The notes beneath the pieces were generated by a model, which saw nothing but the letters and a program-made list of their open reading frames with translations, was not told the origin of the DNA and did not search any database. A DNA stretch of 64,000 nucleotides, from assembly GCF_000308575.1 (NCBI RefSeq), contig NZ_BAFZ01000077.1, positions 62,001-126,000 on the forward strand, given 5' to 3'. The stretch is from Nocardia exalbida NBRC 100660 (lineage in GTDB: Bacteria > Actinomycetota > Actinomycetes > Mycobacteriales > Mycobacteriaceae). Positions 19,230-26,338 of the stretch are shown piece by piece; the first letter of the stretch is position 1, and every line of letters starts with the position of its first letter. A program made the position numbers and the translations under genes.

Positions 19230-19861
19230 GCCGCACCCCCGGCTCGAGCGCGTGCCGACGTCTCGGCGAAGAACTGTTCCAGATACCGGTGCACGTCCTG
19301 ACCGCCGTCGAAGCCGTGCCACAGCAGCCGCATCCGGCCGACGAACTCGTAGCAGGCGTCGATCGGCAGCAGCAGGCAGGCCGCCTGTTCGGCGCGGCGG
19401 TCGGGCACCCGGATGAGCAGCGCTTCCACGTCCGGAGCGAGCACATCCAGCTCGGGATGCCGGTGCAGGATCGCGTTCCATTGCTCCAGCGGCAATTCCG
19501 ATTCCGTCGCGCCCGCGGGCCCGGGATAGAACGCCACCGTCCGCTCCAGCGCGGAATTGCGGAAGAAGAACGCCAGGCTCACCGGGATCTCCAGCGCGTC
19601 CCACTCCGCCCGGCTGATCGTGAAATCGGGGAACGCGAGATACCGATCCGGCACCGCTCGATAGCGCAGTGCCGCGTCCTGGTCGACGAACAGCAGATAG
19701 CAGCCGCGGCACACGCACATCAGCTGTCTGCCTTCGACGTTCACGACGTGCCCGTGCTGCTCGGCGATCGGCTCCGCGCACATCTCGCACCGTTCGCCGG
19801 GCCGGGGAGCGGGCCCGCGGTCGGCGGCGATTCGCTGGAGGGCGCGAAACGGTGTGCTCAC
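19226..19861 (-). CDS. DUF5947-family hydrogenase-associated protein (zinc-ribbon-like)
   Basis: A 211-residue protein of the DUF5947 type. Near the N-terminus it has two cysteine pairs, CEMCAEP and, about 24 residues on, CVCRGCYLL, which look like a zinc ribbon or a rubredoxin-like iron site. The remainder is predicted alpha/beta, with FFFRNSALERTVAFYPGP and a C-terminal helix. The start is a GTG sharing GTGA with the stop of the NifU/Rieske-like gene. The long open frame upstream is not supported. Its cysteines and its place next to the NifU-like protein suggest a role in electron transfer or cofactor delivery, by inference. Confidence 0.82.
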   Translation of the reverse strand: MSTPFRALQRIAADRGPAPRPGERCEMCAEPIAEQHGHVVNVEGRQLMCVCRGCYLLFVDQDAALRYRAVPDRYLAFPDFTISRAEWDALEIPVSLAFFFRNSALERTVAFYPGPAGATESELPLEQWNAILHRHPELDVLAPDVEALLIRVPDRRAEQAACLLLPIDACYEFVGRMRLLWHGFDGGQDVHRYLEQFFAETSARARAGGAA

Positions 19862-20772
19862 CCGTGCACCCCCACCGGCACCGCCACCGACAGTTCGCCG
19901 GATCGCACGAGCACGGGAAGCGGCTCGAGGTGCCCGTCGCCGTCGACCCGGGCGCCCGCGTGCACCACGTCGTAGTGCGCCCGGCAGGTGGGGCACCGCA
20001 GCACCGCGTCACCGGCCGGGAATCCCACGCGCCGTTCCAGCACCGCGCCCGCGAGGGAGCCGTCGCACCCGGGACAGTGGTCCCGGTAGGCGTACAGCTC
20101 CTCGCCCACCCGGCAGGCCAGCACGGTCAGCCCGGCGACGTCGAAGCCGCCCACCTCGCCCGCGCTCAACTCGGCCAGTTCGGGGACCGCGACCCAGTTG
20201 CCGGAGCGTGCGCCGTCCGCGCGCACGCGGGAGAACAGCGAGTCGGCGGAGATCACCCCCGCCGACTCCGTCTGCGCGGCCACGACTTCGATGGACTCGA
20301 TTTCCGGCGCTGCCGCCCGCACCGCGTCCTCGACGGCCAGTTCGAGCGTCACCGACGAGGACGGACAGCTCTTGCAGCTACCCGCCAGTTCCAAGCGGAC
20401 CACCCCGTCGACGATGTCGACCAGGTGGACGTCGCCGCCGTGCGAACCGAGGTAGGGGCGCACGCTGTCCAGCGCGGTGCGCACCCGGGTGGACACATCG
20501 TGCGGATGCAACTCGTGCACCAGCAGCAGGCTGGCGACCAGATCGTCGCGGGCCAACCGCTCGACCGCGTCCGCGTCGAGCAGCGCGACCACGCGGGTCA
20601 GCCCCGCGCCGTAGAGTCCGACCAGTTCGCGCACCAGTTGCTCGGCGCGCTCGCGGGCGAGCGCGCCGCTCGCCGAACTCGCCTCGAGCAAGGTCTCGAT
20701 GCGATCGCCGGCTTCCCGCCACCGGGCCTCACCGAATGTCGTGTCGTCCTGGTCGTCCGGGCGATCCTCCAC
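19858..20772 (-). CDS. NifU C-terminal domain fused to a Rieske-like domain
   Basis: A 304-residue fusion. Residues ~95-165 are a NifU C-terminal (Nfu) domain with the cluster-carrying CxxC (SCKSCPSS). Residues ~195-300 resemble a Rieske ferredoxin, but the usual C-x-H and C-x-x-H ligand pairs appear as CPGC and CPTC, i.e. four cysteines, with one histidine three residues after the last. The start is the GTG preceded by GGAGG five bases upstream. The gene starts 33 bases after the large-subunit gene. It is a good candidate for an electron acceptor, or a cluster carrier, for the hydrogenase; which one is not visible. Confidence 0.85.
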   Translation of the reverse strand: MEDRPDDQDDTTFGEARWREAGDRIETLLEASSASGALARERAEQLVRELVGLYGAGLTRVVALLDADAVERLARDDLVASLLLVHELHPHDVSTRVRTALDSVRPYLGSHGGDVHLVDIVDGVVRLELAGSCKSCPSSSVTLELAVEDAVRAAAPEIESIEVVAAQTESAGVISADSLFSRVRADGARSGNWVAVPELAELSAGEVGGFDVAGLTVLACRVGEELYAYRDHCPGCDGSLAGAVLERRVGFPAGDAVLRCPTCRAHYDVVHAGARVDGDGHLEPLPVLVRSGELSVAVPVGVHG

Positions 20773-20804
20773 CGTCACCTCCGGTCGTTTCGCCCGACGC
20801 GGAC

Positions 20805-22601
20805 TCACTCGGGGGTGAGCGTCTGCGTCGGTGAGTGCAGTTTCTCCAGCGACTTTCCGTTGCCGAGGTACATGTGCACGCCGCACGGCAGGCACGGATC
20901 GAAACTGCGTACCGTGCGCATGACGTCGATGCCCTTGAAGTGCTCGCGGTCGTTCTCCTCGAAGATCGGCTGGCCCTGCACCGCGTCCTCGTAGGGTCCG
21001 GGCGTGCCATAGCTGTCGCGCGGGCTGGCATTCCACGGCGTCGGCGGATACGGGTGGTAGTTGGCGATCTTGCCGTCCCGGATCACCATGTGATGCGACA
21101 GCACGCCGCGCACCGCCTCGGTGAAACCGCAGCCGATGCCTTCCTCGGGGACCTCGAACTTCTCCCAGGTCTTGGTGTGGCCGGCCCGAATCTCCGCCAT
21201 CGCCTTCTCCGCGAAGTGCAGCGCGCAGGCCGCCGCGTACGCCTGGAAATAGGTGCGCGCGCGGTTGCGCTCGAGGGTGTTGCTGCCGTGCACCGGGATC
21301 TTCCACTCCAGCGTGACCGGGCCTTTGAGCGCGGTCTTGGGCAGGTTGATCTGCACGCTGTTCCCGGTCGACTTCACGTACCCGATGTCGACCAGGTTGG
21401 CCAGCGCCGTAGCCCACAGCCGGGCCAGCGGGCCGCCTCCGGTGTCCAGCGAGAGGTGGTCGGTGCCGTCGAACCAGCGTGGCGACATCACCCAGCTGTA
21501 CTTCTCGTCCAGGTCTCGCTTCTGCGGCCGGGGGTTGGTGTGCTGGTTCCAGGGATGGCGCCGGTCCACCGGGTTGCCCAGCGGATCGGTCTTCACGAAC
21601 ATCTCCTGATCGGTCCAGTCCTCGTAGTACGAACTGCCCAGCAGGATCCGCAGGCCCAAGTTGATGTCGACCAGGGAAGTGGTCAGCAGTTTGCCGTCGA
21701 CCACGACGCCGGGGGTGACGAACATCTTGCGGCCCCAGTCGACCATGTCCTTGTACTCGAAATTGCAGAACTCCGGGTCCTGGAACGAGCCCCAGCAACC
21801 CAGCAGCGTGCGCCGCAGACCGACTTTCTCGTAGCCCGGCAGCGCCTCGTAGAAGAAGTCGAACAGGTCGTCGTGCATCGGCACGACCTTCTTCATGAAC
21901 TCCACATAGCGCATCAGCCGGGACAGGTAATCGGTCATCAACTGGATCGTCGCGACCGTGCCGGGTCCGCCGGGATACAGCGTGGACGGGTGGACGTGCC
22001 TGCCTTCCATCAGGCAGAACATCTCCCTGGTGATCCGGCTGACCTGTAGCGCCTCCCGGTAGAACTCACCGGTGAACGGGTTGAGCGCCCGCATGATGTC
22101 GGCGATCGTGCGATACCCGTGGTCACCCGCGTGCGGCGCCTCGGTGTTCTCCGCCCTGGCCAGCACGCCCGGGTTGGTCTCGGAGACCATCTTCTCGCAG
22201 TAGTCCACGCCGACCAGGTTCTCCTGGAAGATGTTGTGGTCGAACATGTATTCGGCGGCTTCGCCCAGGTTCACGACCCACTCGCCGAGGTGCGGCGGGC
22301 GCACGCCGTAGGCCATGTTCTGGCAGTAGCACGAACAGGTGGCGTGATTGTCACCGCAGATGCCGCAGATGCGGCTGGTGATGAAGTGCGCGTCGCGCGG
22401 GTCCTTGCCCTTCATGAAGATCGAATAGCCGCGGAAGATGGACGAGGTGCTGTGGCACTCGACCACTTCCCGGTTCTCGAAGTCGATTTTGGTGTAGATG
22501 CCGAGGCTGCCGACGATGCGGGTGATCGGGTCCCACGCCATCTCGACGAGACGGTCCGGCTCGATCGTCCGGTGCGACGGCTCCGGGATGATCTGTGTCA
22601 T
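20805..22601 (-). CDS. hhyL: Group 1h [NiFe]-hydrogenase large subunit
   Basis: Catalytic subunit holding the Ni-Fe centre for oxidation of trace H2. The 598-residue product has both metal motifs: RICGIC (cysteines ~79 and 82) and DPCLPC (cysteines ~570 and 573). The DPCLPCGVH end is followed by 22 residues that the endopeptidase should remove after His 576. The extra cysteines just after motif L1 (ATCSCYC) are noteworthy. The ATG has GGAGGATCTCTG upstream. It follows the small-subunit gene by 11 bases. The overall sequence is closest, by memory, to the actinobacterial-type hydrogenase of Ralstonia and Streptomyces (group 1h). Confidence 0.96.
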   Translation of the reverse strand: MTQIIPEPSHRTIEPDRLVEMAWDPITRIVGSLGIYTKIDFENREVVECHSTSSIFRGYSIFMKGKDPRDAHFITSRICGICGDNHATCSCYCQNMAYGVRPPHLGEWVVNLGEAAEYMFDHNIFQENLVGVDYCEKMVSETNPGVLARAENTEAPHAGDHGYRTIADIMRALNPFTGEFYREALQVSRITREMFCLMEGRHVHPSTLYPGGPGTVATIQLMTDYLSRLMRYVEFMKKVVPMHDDLFDFFYEALPGYEKVGLRRTLLGCWGSFQDPEFCNFEYKDMVDWGRKMFVTPGVVVDGKLLTTSLVDINLGLRILLGSSYYEDWTDQEMFVKTDPLGNPVDRRHPWNQHTNPRPQKRDLDEKYSWVMSPRWFDGTDHLSLDTGGGPLARLWATALANLVDIGYVKSTGNSVQINLPKTALKGPVTLEWKIPVHGSNTLERNRARTYFQAYAAACALHFAEKAMAEIRAGHTKTWEKFEVPEEGIGCGFTEAVRGVLSHHMVIRDGKIANYHPYPPTPWNASPRDSYGTPGPYEDAVQGQPIFEENDREHFKGIDVMRTVRSFDPCLPCGVHMYLGNGKSLEKLHSPTQTLTPE

Positions 22602-22612
22602 CAGAGATCCTC

Positions 22613-23668
22613 CTACCAAGTGCGGGTCGCGCCGGTCTCCAGCTTCCGGCCCCGGTGCCGCCAGTGCGGCTCCTTGTCGACGGTGCGTCCGGTGATGTGA
22701 CGGAGGCTGCGGATCACCGATCCGTAGAGCCCCGATGCGCTGGACGAGAACTTCCCGCCGGGTGGTTCGTCCATGAACGGCATGAACTTGTCCGGGAAGC
22801 CCGGCATGGTGCAGCCGATGCAGATACCGCCGACGTTCGGGCAGCCACCCAGGCCGTTGATCCAGCCGCGCTTGGGGACGTTGCACTTGACCACGGGCCC
22901 CCAGCAGCCGAGCTTCACAATGCATTTCGGCGAGCCGTACTCGGTGGCGAACTCACCCTGCTCGTAGTAGCCCGCCCGGTCGCAGCCCTCGTGCACGGTC
23001 GCCCCGAACAGCCACTTGGGCCGCAACGCCTCGTCGAGTGGGATCATCGGCGCCTGTCCGGTCGCCATGTAGAGCAGATAGGTGAGCGTCTCCGACATGT
23101 TGTCCGGCTGGATCGGGCAGCCCGGCACGCACACGATCGGAATACCCGCCTTGCTCTTCCAGTCCCAGCCGAGGTAGTCCGGCACGCCCATCGCGCCGGT
23201 CGGGTTGCCCGCCATCGCGTGGATGCCGCCGTAGGTCGCGCAGGTGCCCGCCGCCACGATGGCCGTGGCCTTCGGCGCGAGACGATCCAGCCATTCGCTG
23301 GTCGTCATGGGCTGTCCGGTGGCGGGATTGTTGCCGAACCCGCACCAGTAGCCCTCTTCCTTGAGTTGCTCGTTCGGGATCGAGCCCTCGACCACCAGAA
23401 CGAACGGCTCGAGTTCCCCGCGATCGGCCTTGAAGAACCACTCCAGGAAATCATCGGCGCCGCCGTTCGGGCCGCACTCGAAGTCGATGAGCGGCCAGTG
23501 CACGGCGATCTTGGGCAGACCGGGCAGGGCGCCGAGAGCGATTTCCTCGATGCTCGGCTGCGTGGCCGCCGTCAAGGCGACCGAGTCACCGTCACAACTG
23601 AGTCCGGCGTTGATCCAGAGAACGTGGATCAGCGTTTCTTCGGCTCGTACTGCTTCCTGAGTGGGCAT
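22613..23668 (-). CDS. hhyS: Group 1h [NiFe]-hydrogenase small subunit with Asp at the proximal cluster
   Basis: Electron-transferring subunit carrying three iron-sulfur clusters. The 351 residues have no twin-arginine signal, so the enzyme should face the cytoplasm. At the proximal cluster the usual CxxC is C25-D-G-D28: the second cysteine is aspartate, as in the oxygen-tolerant actinobacterial-type enzyme. Other ligand motifs are GTCATYGG, VPGCPIQP, VHEGCDRAGYYE, and the CWGPVVKCNVP/GGCPNVGGICIGCT series. The ATG at 23668 has AGGTGG upstream. A CRP-like box lies 73-88 bases before it, and hypB ends 94 bases upstream. Confidence 0.96.
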   Translation of the reverse strand: MPTQEAVRAEETLIHVLWINAGLSCDGDSVALTAATQPSIEEIALGALPGLPKIAVHWPLIDFECGPNGGADDFLEWFFKADRGELEPFVLVVEGSIPNEQLKEEGYWCGFGNNPATGQPMTTSEWLDRLAPKATAIVAAGTCATYGGIHAMAGNPTGAMGVPDYLGWDWKSKAGIPIVCVPGCPIQPDNMSETLTYLLYMATGQAPMIPLDEALRPKWLFGATVHEGCDRAGYYEQGEFATEYGSPKCIVKLGCWGPVVKCNVPKRGWINGLGGCPNVGGICIGCTMPGFPDKFMPFMDEPPGGKFSSSASGLYGSVIRSLRHITGRTVDKEPHWRHRGRKLETGATRTW

Positions 23669-23740
23669 GTCTCGCCACCTTCCGCAGCGGACCACCGGGG
23701 GCCGAATCTCGCCTTTCTCGAAGAAGGGGTCACCCGTCGA

Positions 23741-23756
23741 TGTGATCCTGATCACT
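23741..23756. promoter_or_regulatory. CRP-type binding site in front of the hydrogenase structural genes
   Basis: TGTGA-TCCTGA-TCACT differs from the symmetric CRP/Rv3676 consensus TGTGA-N6-TCACA at one base. It lies between hypB and the small-subunit gene, with its centre about 80 bases from the ATG, a position suited to activation of an internal promoter. Confidence 0.6.
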
Positions 23757-23761
23757 TCACC

Positions 23762-24604
23762 TTAAGCGCGCCCGGCGGCTTCCTCAAGAGCCGCCGAACC
23801 GGCCGCGCGACACCGCTCGGCCAGCCGGTCATACCAGGTAGACAGGCCTGCACCGCTGCTGACGGACAGCGGAAGGACCTCGACGCCGGGATGTATCGAA
23901 TGGATGTACTCCCGGCATCGGTCCAGATCGAAATCGACATACGGCAGCAGATCGGTCTTGTTCACCAGCACCAGTCCTGCCGCCTGGAACATGTGCGGAT
24001 ACTTCAGCGGTTTGTCGGTTCCCTCGGTCACCGAGATGACGACCACCTTCTCCCGCTCCCCCAGGTCGAACAGCGCCGGGCAGACCAGATTGCCGACGTT
24101 CTCGACGAACAGCAGTGTGCCGGGCGCCGGGTCGAGCTTCTCCAGCGCGCGATACATCATCTCGGCGTCCAGGTGACATCCCGCGCCGGTGTTGACCTGC
24201 ACGACCCGGCACCCCGTGGCCTGGATCCGTTCGGCGTCGAGCAATGTCGCCTGGTCGCCCTCGATCACCGCGATCGGAGTCCGGCCGGACTCGCGGATGG
24301 TGCGTTCCAGCAGACTGGTCTTGCCCGCGCCCGGCGAGCTGGTCATGTTGAGCGCGACGATGTCGCGCTCGGCCAGCCAGGCCCGGTTGCGCTGTGCCAG
24401 TTCGTCGTTCTTGGCCAGCACCTTCAGCTCCAGGCTGACGGTCTCGGTGGCGGGCACGTGGACGTGGTCGGCGTCCGGGCCGTGCGTGTGCTCATGGGGA
24501 TGGGGGTGCTCATGGGCGTGGTCGTGCGCCTCGGAGTGCTGGTGGTCGTGCGGGACGCGAATCAGCGCGGCGGAGTCGTCGCCGCAACCGCAGGTTGCGC
24601 ACAT
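23762..24604 (-). CDS. hypB: Hydrogenase/urease nickel incorporation GTPase HypB
   Basis: Nickel-binding GTPase that loads nickel into the large subunit with HypA. The 280-residue product starts with the high-affinity site CATCGCG, followed by a histidine-rich stretch (about residues 19-50, many His with Asp/Glu/Pro) that can store nickel. The GTPase domain has the P-loop SSPGAGKTSL, EGDQAT, NTGAGCHL, the EN(V)GNLVCP metal site, and NKTDLL. It overlaps hypA by 43 bases, an unusually long overlap. The stop is just before the CRP-like site of the structural genes. Confidence 0.97.
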   Translation of the reverse strand: MCATCGCGDDSAALIRVPHDHQHSEAHDHAHEHPHPHEHTHGPDADHVHVPATETVSLELKVLAKNDELAQRNRAWLAERDIVALNMTSSPGAGKTSLLERTIRESGRTPIAVIEGDQATLLDAERIQATGCRVVQVNTGAGCHLDAEMMYRALEKLDPAPGTLLFVENVGNLVCPALFDLGEREKVVVISVTEGTDKPLKYPHMFQAAGLVLVNKTDLLPYVDFDLDRCREYIHSIHPGVEVLPLSVSSGAGLSTWYDRLAERCRAAGSAALEEAAGRA

Positions 24605-24936
24605 GCCTCACTCACCTCCATGGATCGGATACGCAGCTCGCGCCCGGAGCGGATCTCGACATCGGCGCTGCCGCAGGGACACAGCAGGATCGGGTCCGGC
24701 AGCCGGAACTCGGCTCCGCAGGTCCGGCACGCCCCTACGCCGGGGATCTCCACCAGGACCAGCTGCGCGTCCTCGGCTACCGTCGCCTCGGCCGCGACTT
24801 CGAAACAGAACCGCATCGCCTCGGGCACGACGGCGCACAGCGCGCCGACCTCGACGGTGACGGAGTGCACCCGCCGGCCCGCCGCGTGCTCGCAGACGGC
24901 GTCGATAACGCTCTGCGTGATGGCCATCTCGTGCAT
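24562..24936 (-). CDS. hypA: Hydrogenase nickel chaperone HypA
   Basis: Delivers nickel to the large subunit with HypB. The start is set at the ATG of MHEM because the N-terminal Met-His is the conserved nickel site; the open frame runs nine codons further. The 124-residue product has the zinc pairs CRTC (about residue 70) and CPCG (about 84), the latter a variant of the usual second CxxC. It is the first gene of the 16-kb hydrogenase block. A GAGGTCGCG sequence precedes the ATG. No clear promoter motif was identified in the 200 bases upstream. Confidence 0.95.
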   Translation of the reverse strand: MHEMAITQSVIDAVCEHAAGRRVHSVTVEVGALCAVVPEAMRFCFEVAAEATVAEDAQLVLVEIPGVGACRTCGAEFRLPDPILLCPCGSADVEIRSGRELRIRSMEVSEACAQPAVAATTPPR

Positions 24937-25147
24937 CGCGACCTCGATTCCTCGAGCGGACAACCTTGAGGCTACTCCCGGGCAAACGCGGTGCGGACCA
25001 AATCCATGATGCTCGGCGAACGCATCTCCATGGCGTTACGCACGACGCCTGCCGCTAGCTGCTCTCGGTGAAGCCACGGCCGGGATCCCCCTCCGGATCC
25101 CTGCCGCCCGGCAGCAAACACCTCGTGCTTACCCGAGGACCGCCCCG

Positions 25148-25546
25148 TCACACCTGCGCCGCCGCGGAAGCCCAGTCGTGGTCGACCGCGCTGTGGACCG
25201 CGCCACTGTTCGCATCGATCGTCACGTCGTACCGCACGCCCGCGGGCGTGGTGAGCTCCACCTCCCAGACCGGGGTGCCGCGATCGGAGTCGAGTTCGGT
25301 GGACCGGACCCGCCCGCCGGGCACGGCCCGCACCGCCGCCTCGATCGCCTGCTGCCTGCTGATCCCGGTGTCGGCCACCAGCGACCAGTCCCCCGCGGAC
25401 GAGCGGAAGGCGACGGTGTGATCGTCCGGCCCGCCGGTGGCGACAGCGGCCAGGGCCGCGCTGAGACCGACGACGACGGCCGCGACGGCCGTGCCGACGA
25501 GGAGCCAGCGAAGACCGGCGTAGGCACGGCGGAAAACGGTTGTCAT
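25148..25546 (-). CDS. PepSY-domain membrane-anchored protein
   Basis: A 132-residue protein with one N-terminal membrane helix (about residues 12-37) and an outer PepSY domain: GISRQQAIEAAVRAVPGG, then VWEVELTTPAGVRYDVTIDANSG. PepSY proteins inhibit or modulate extracytoplasmic proteases. The ATG has AGGAGGTTTCGC upstream. It is divergent from a two-component system, a frequent pairing in which the PepSY protein is the regulated target. Three CTGAAG repeats occupy the shared promoter region. Confidence 0.88.
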   Translation of the reverse strand: MTTVFRRAYAGLRWLLVGTAVAAVVVGLSAALAAVATGGPDDHTVAFRSSAGDWSLVADTGISRQQAIEAAVRAVPGGRVRSTELDSDRGTPVWEVELTTPAGVRYDVTIDANSGAVHSAVDHDWASAAAQV

Positions 25547-25600
25547 GCGAAACCTCCTGCGGGAGTGCTGATTCGAATGCGACTACGGTGACGCACGGAA

Positions 25601-25627
25601 CTGAAGGCGAGCTGAAGCCACCTGAAG
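25601..25627. promoter_or_regulatory. Three CTGAAG direct repeats (likely response-regulator site)
   Basis: CTGAAG occurs at 25601, 25612 and 25622, spaced 11 and 10 bases, i.e. one helical turn. Direct hexamers with this period are the usual target of OmpR-family regulators. They lie 34-60 bases before the response-regulator ATG and 55-81 bases before the PepSY ATG. Confidence 0.6.
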
Positions 25628-25660
25628 ACGGTTTCAGGATCGGTCTGCCACTCTTGGTGG

Positions 25661-26338
25661 ATGCGTCTGCTGATCGTGGAGGACGAGAAACGTCTGGCTC
25701 TCACACTGGCAAAAGGCTTGTCGGCCGAGGGATTTGCCGTGGATGTGGTGCACGACGGCGCCGAGGGACTGCACCTGGCGACCACCACCGACTACGACCT
25801 GATCATCCTCGACATCATGCTGCCCGGCATGAACGGTTACCGGGTCTGCGCCGCGCTGCGCGCCGGGGGCCACGAGACACCGGTGCTCATGCTGACCGCG
25901 AAAGACGGCGAATACGACGAGGCCGAGGGGCTGGACACCGGAGCCGACGACTACCTCAGCAAGCCGTTCTCCTACCTCGTGCTGCTGGCTCGCATTCGCG
26001 CCCTGTTGCGCCGCCGAACCCGCGGCGGCGCACGGGTGCTGCGCGTCGGCGACCTGATCGTGGATCCGGGCACCCGGACCTGTCGCCGCGGCTCGCAGGA
26101 CGTGACGCTCACCGCCAAGGAGTTCGCCGTGCTCGAGCACCTGGCCGTCCGCGCAGGGGAGGTGGTGTCCAAAGCCGATATCCTGCACCACGTCTGGGAT
26201 TTCGCCTACGACGGCGATCCGAACATCGTCGAGGTCTACATCAGCACGTTGCGCCGTAAGATCGACGCGCCGTTCGGGCGCCGGACGATCACCACCGTCC
26301 GCGGCGCCGGATACCGGCTGGCAGCCGACCGTGCCTGA
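25661..26338 (+). CDS. OmpR-family response regulator
   Basis: A 225-residue DNA-binding regulator. The receiver domain has the acidic pocket (VEDE), the phosphorylated Asp in LIILDIMLPG (about residue 52) and the Lys in SKPF (about 101). The C-terminal winged helix includes LTAKEFAVLEHL and IVEVYISTLRRKI. The ATG immediately follows the CTGAAG repeats, so it probably regulates itself and the divergent PepSY gene. It overlaps the kinase gene by eight bases. Confidence 0.94.
   Translation: MRLLIVEDEKRLALTLAKGLSAEGFAVDVVHDGAEGLHLATTTDYDLIILDIMLPGMNGYRVCAALRAGGHETPVLMLTAKDGEYDEAEGLDTGADDYLSKPFSYLVLLARIRALLRRRTRGGARVLRVGDLIVDPGTRTCRRGSQDVTLTAKEFAVLEHLAVRAGEVVSKADILHHVWDFAYDGDPNIVEVYISTLRRKIDAPFGRRTITTVRGAGYRLAADRA

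Noticed and set aside
17257-19446. A 729-codon minus-strand frame that would extend the 442-residue gene upstream.
   Set aside because: The upstream part is Arg/Ala-rich shadow of the DUF6084 and DUF5947 genes; the GTGA overlap at 18582-18585 gives the proper start.
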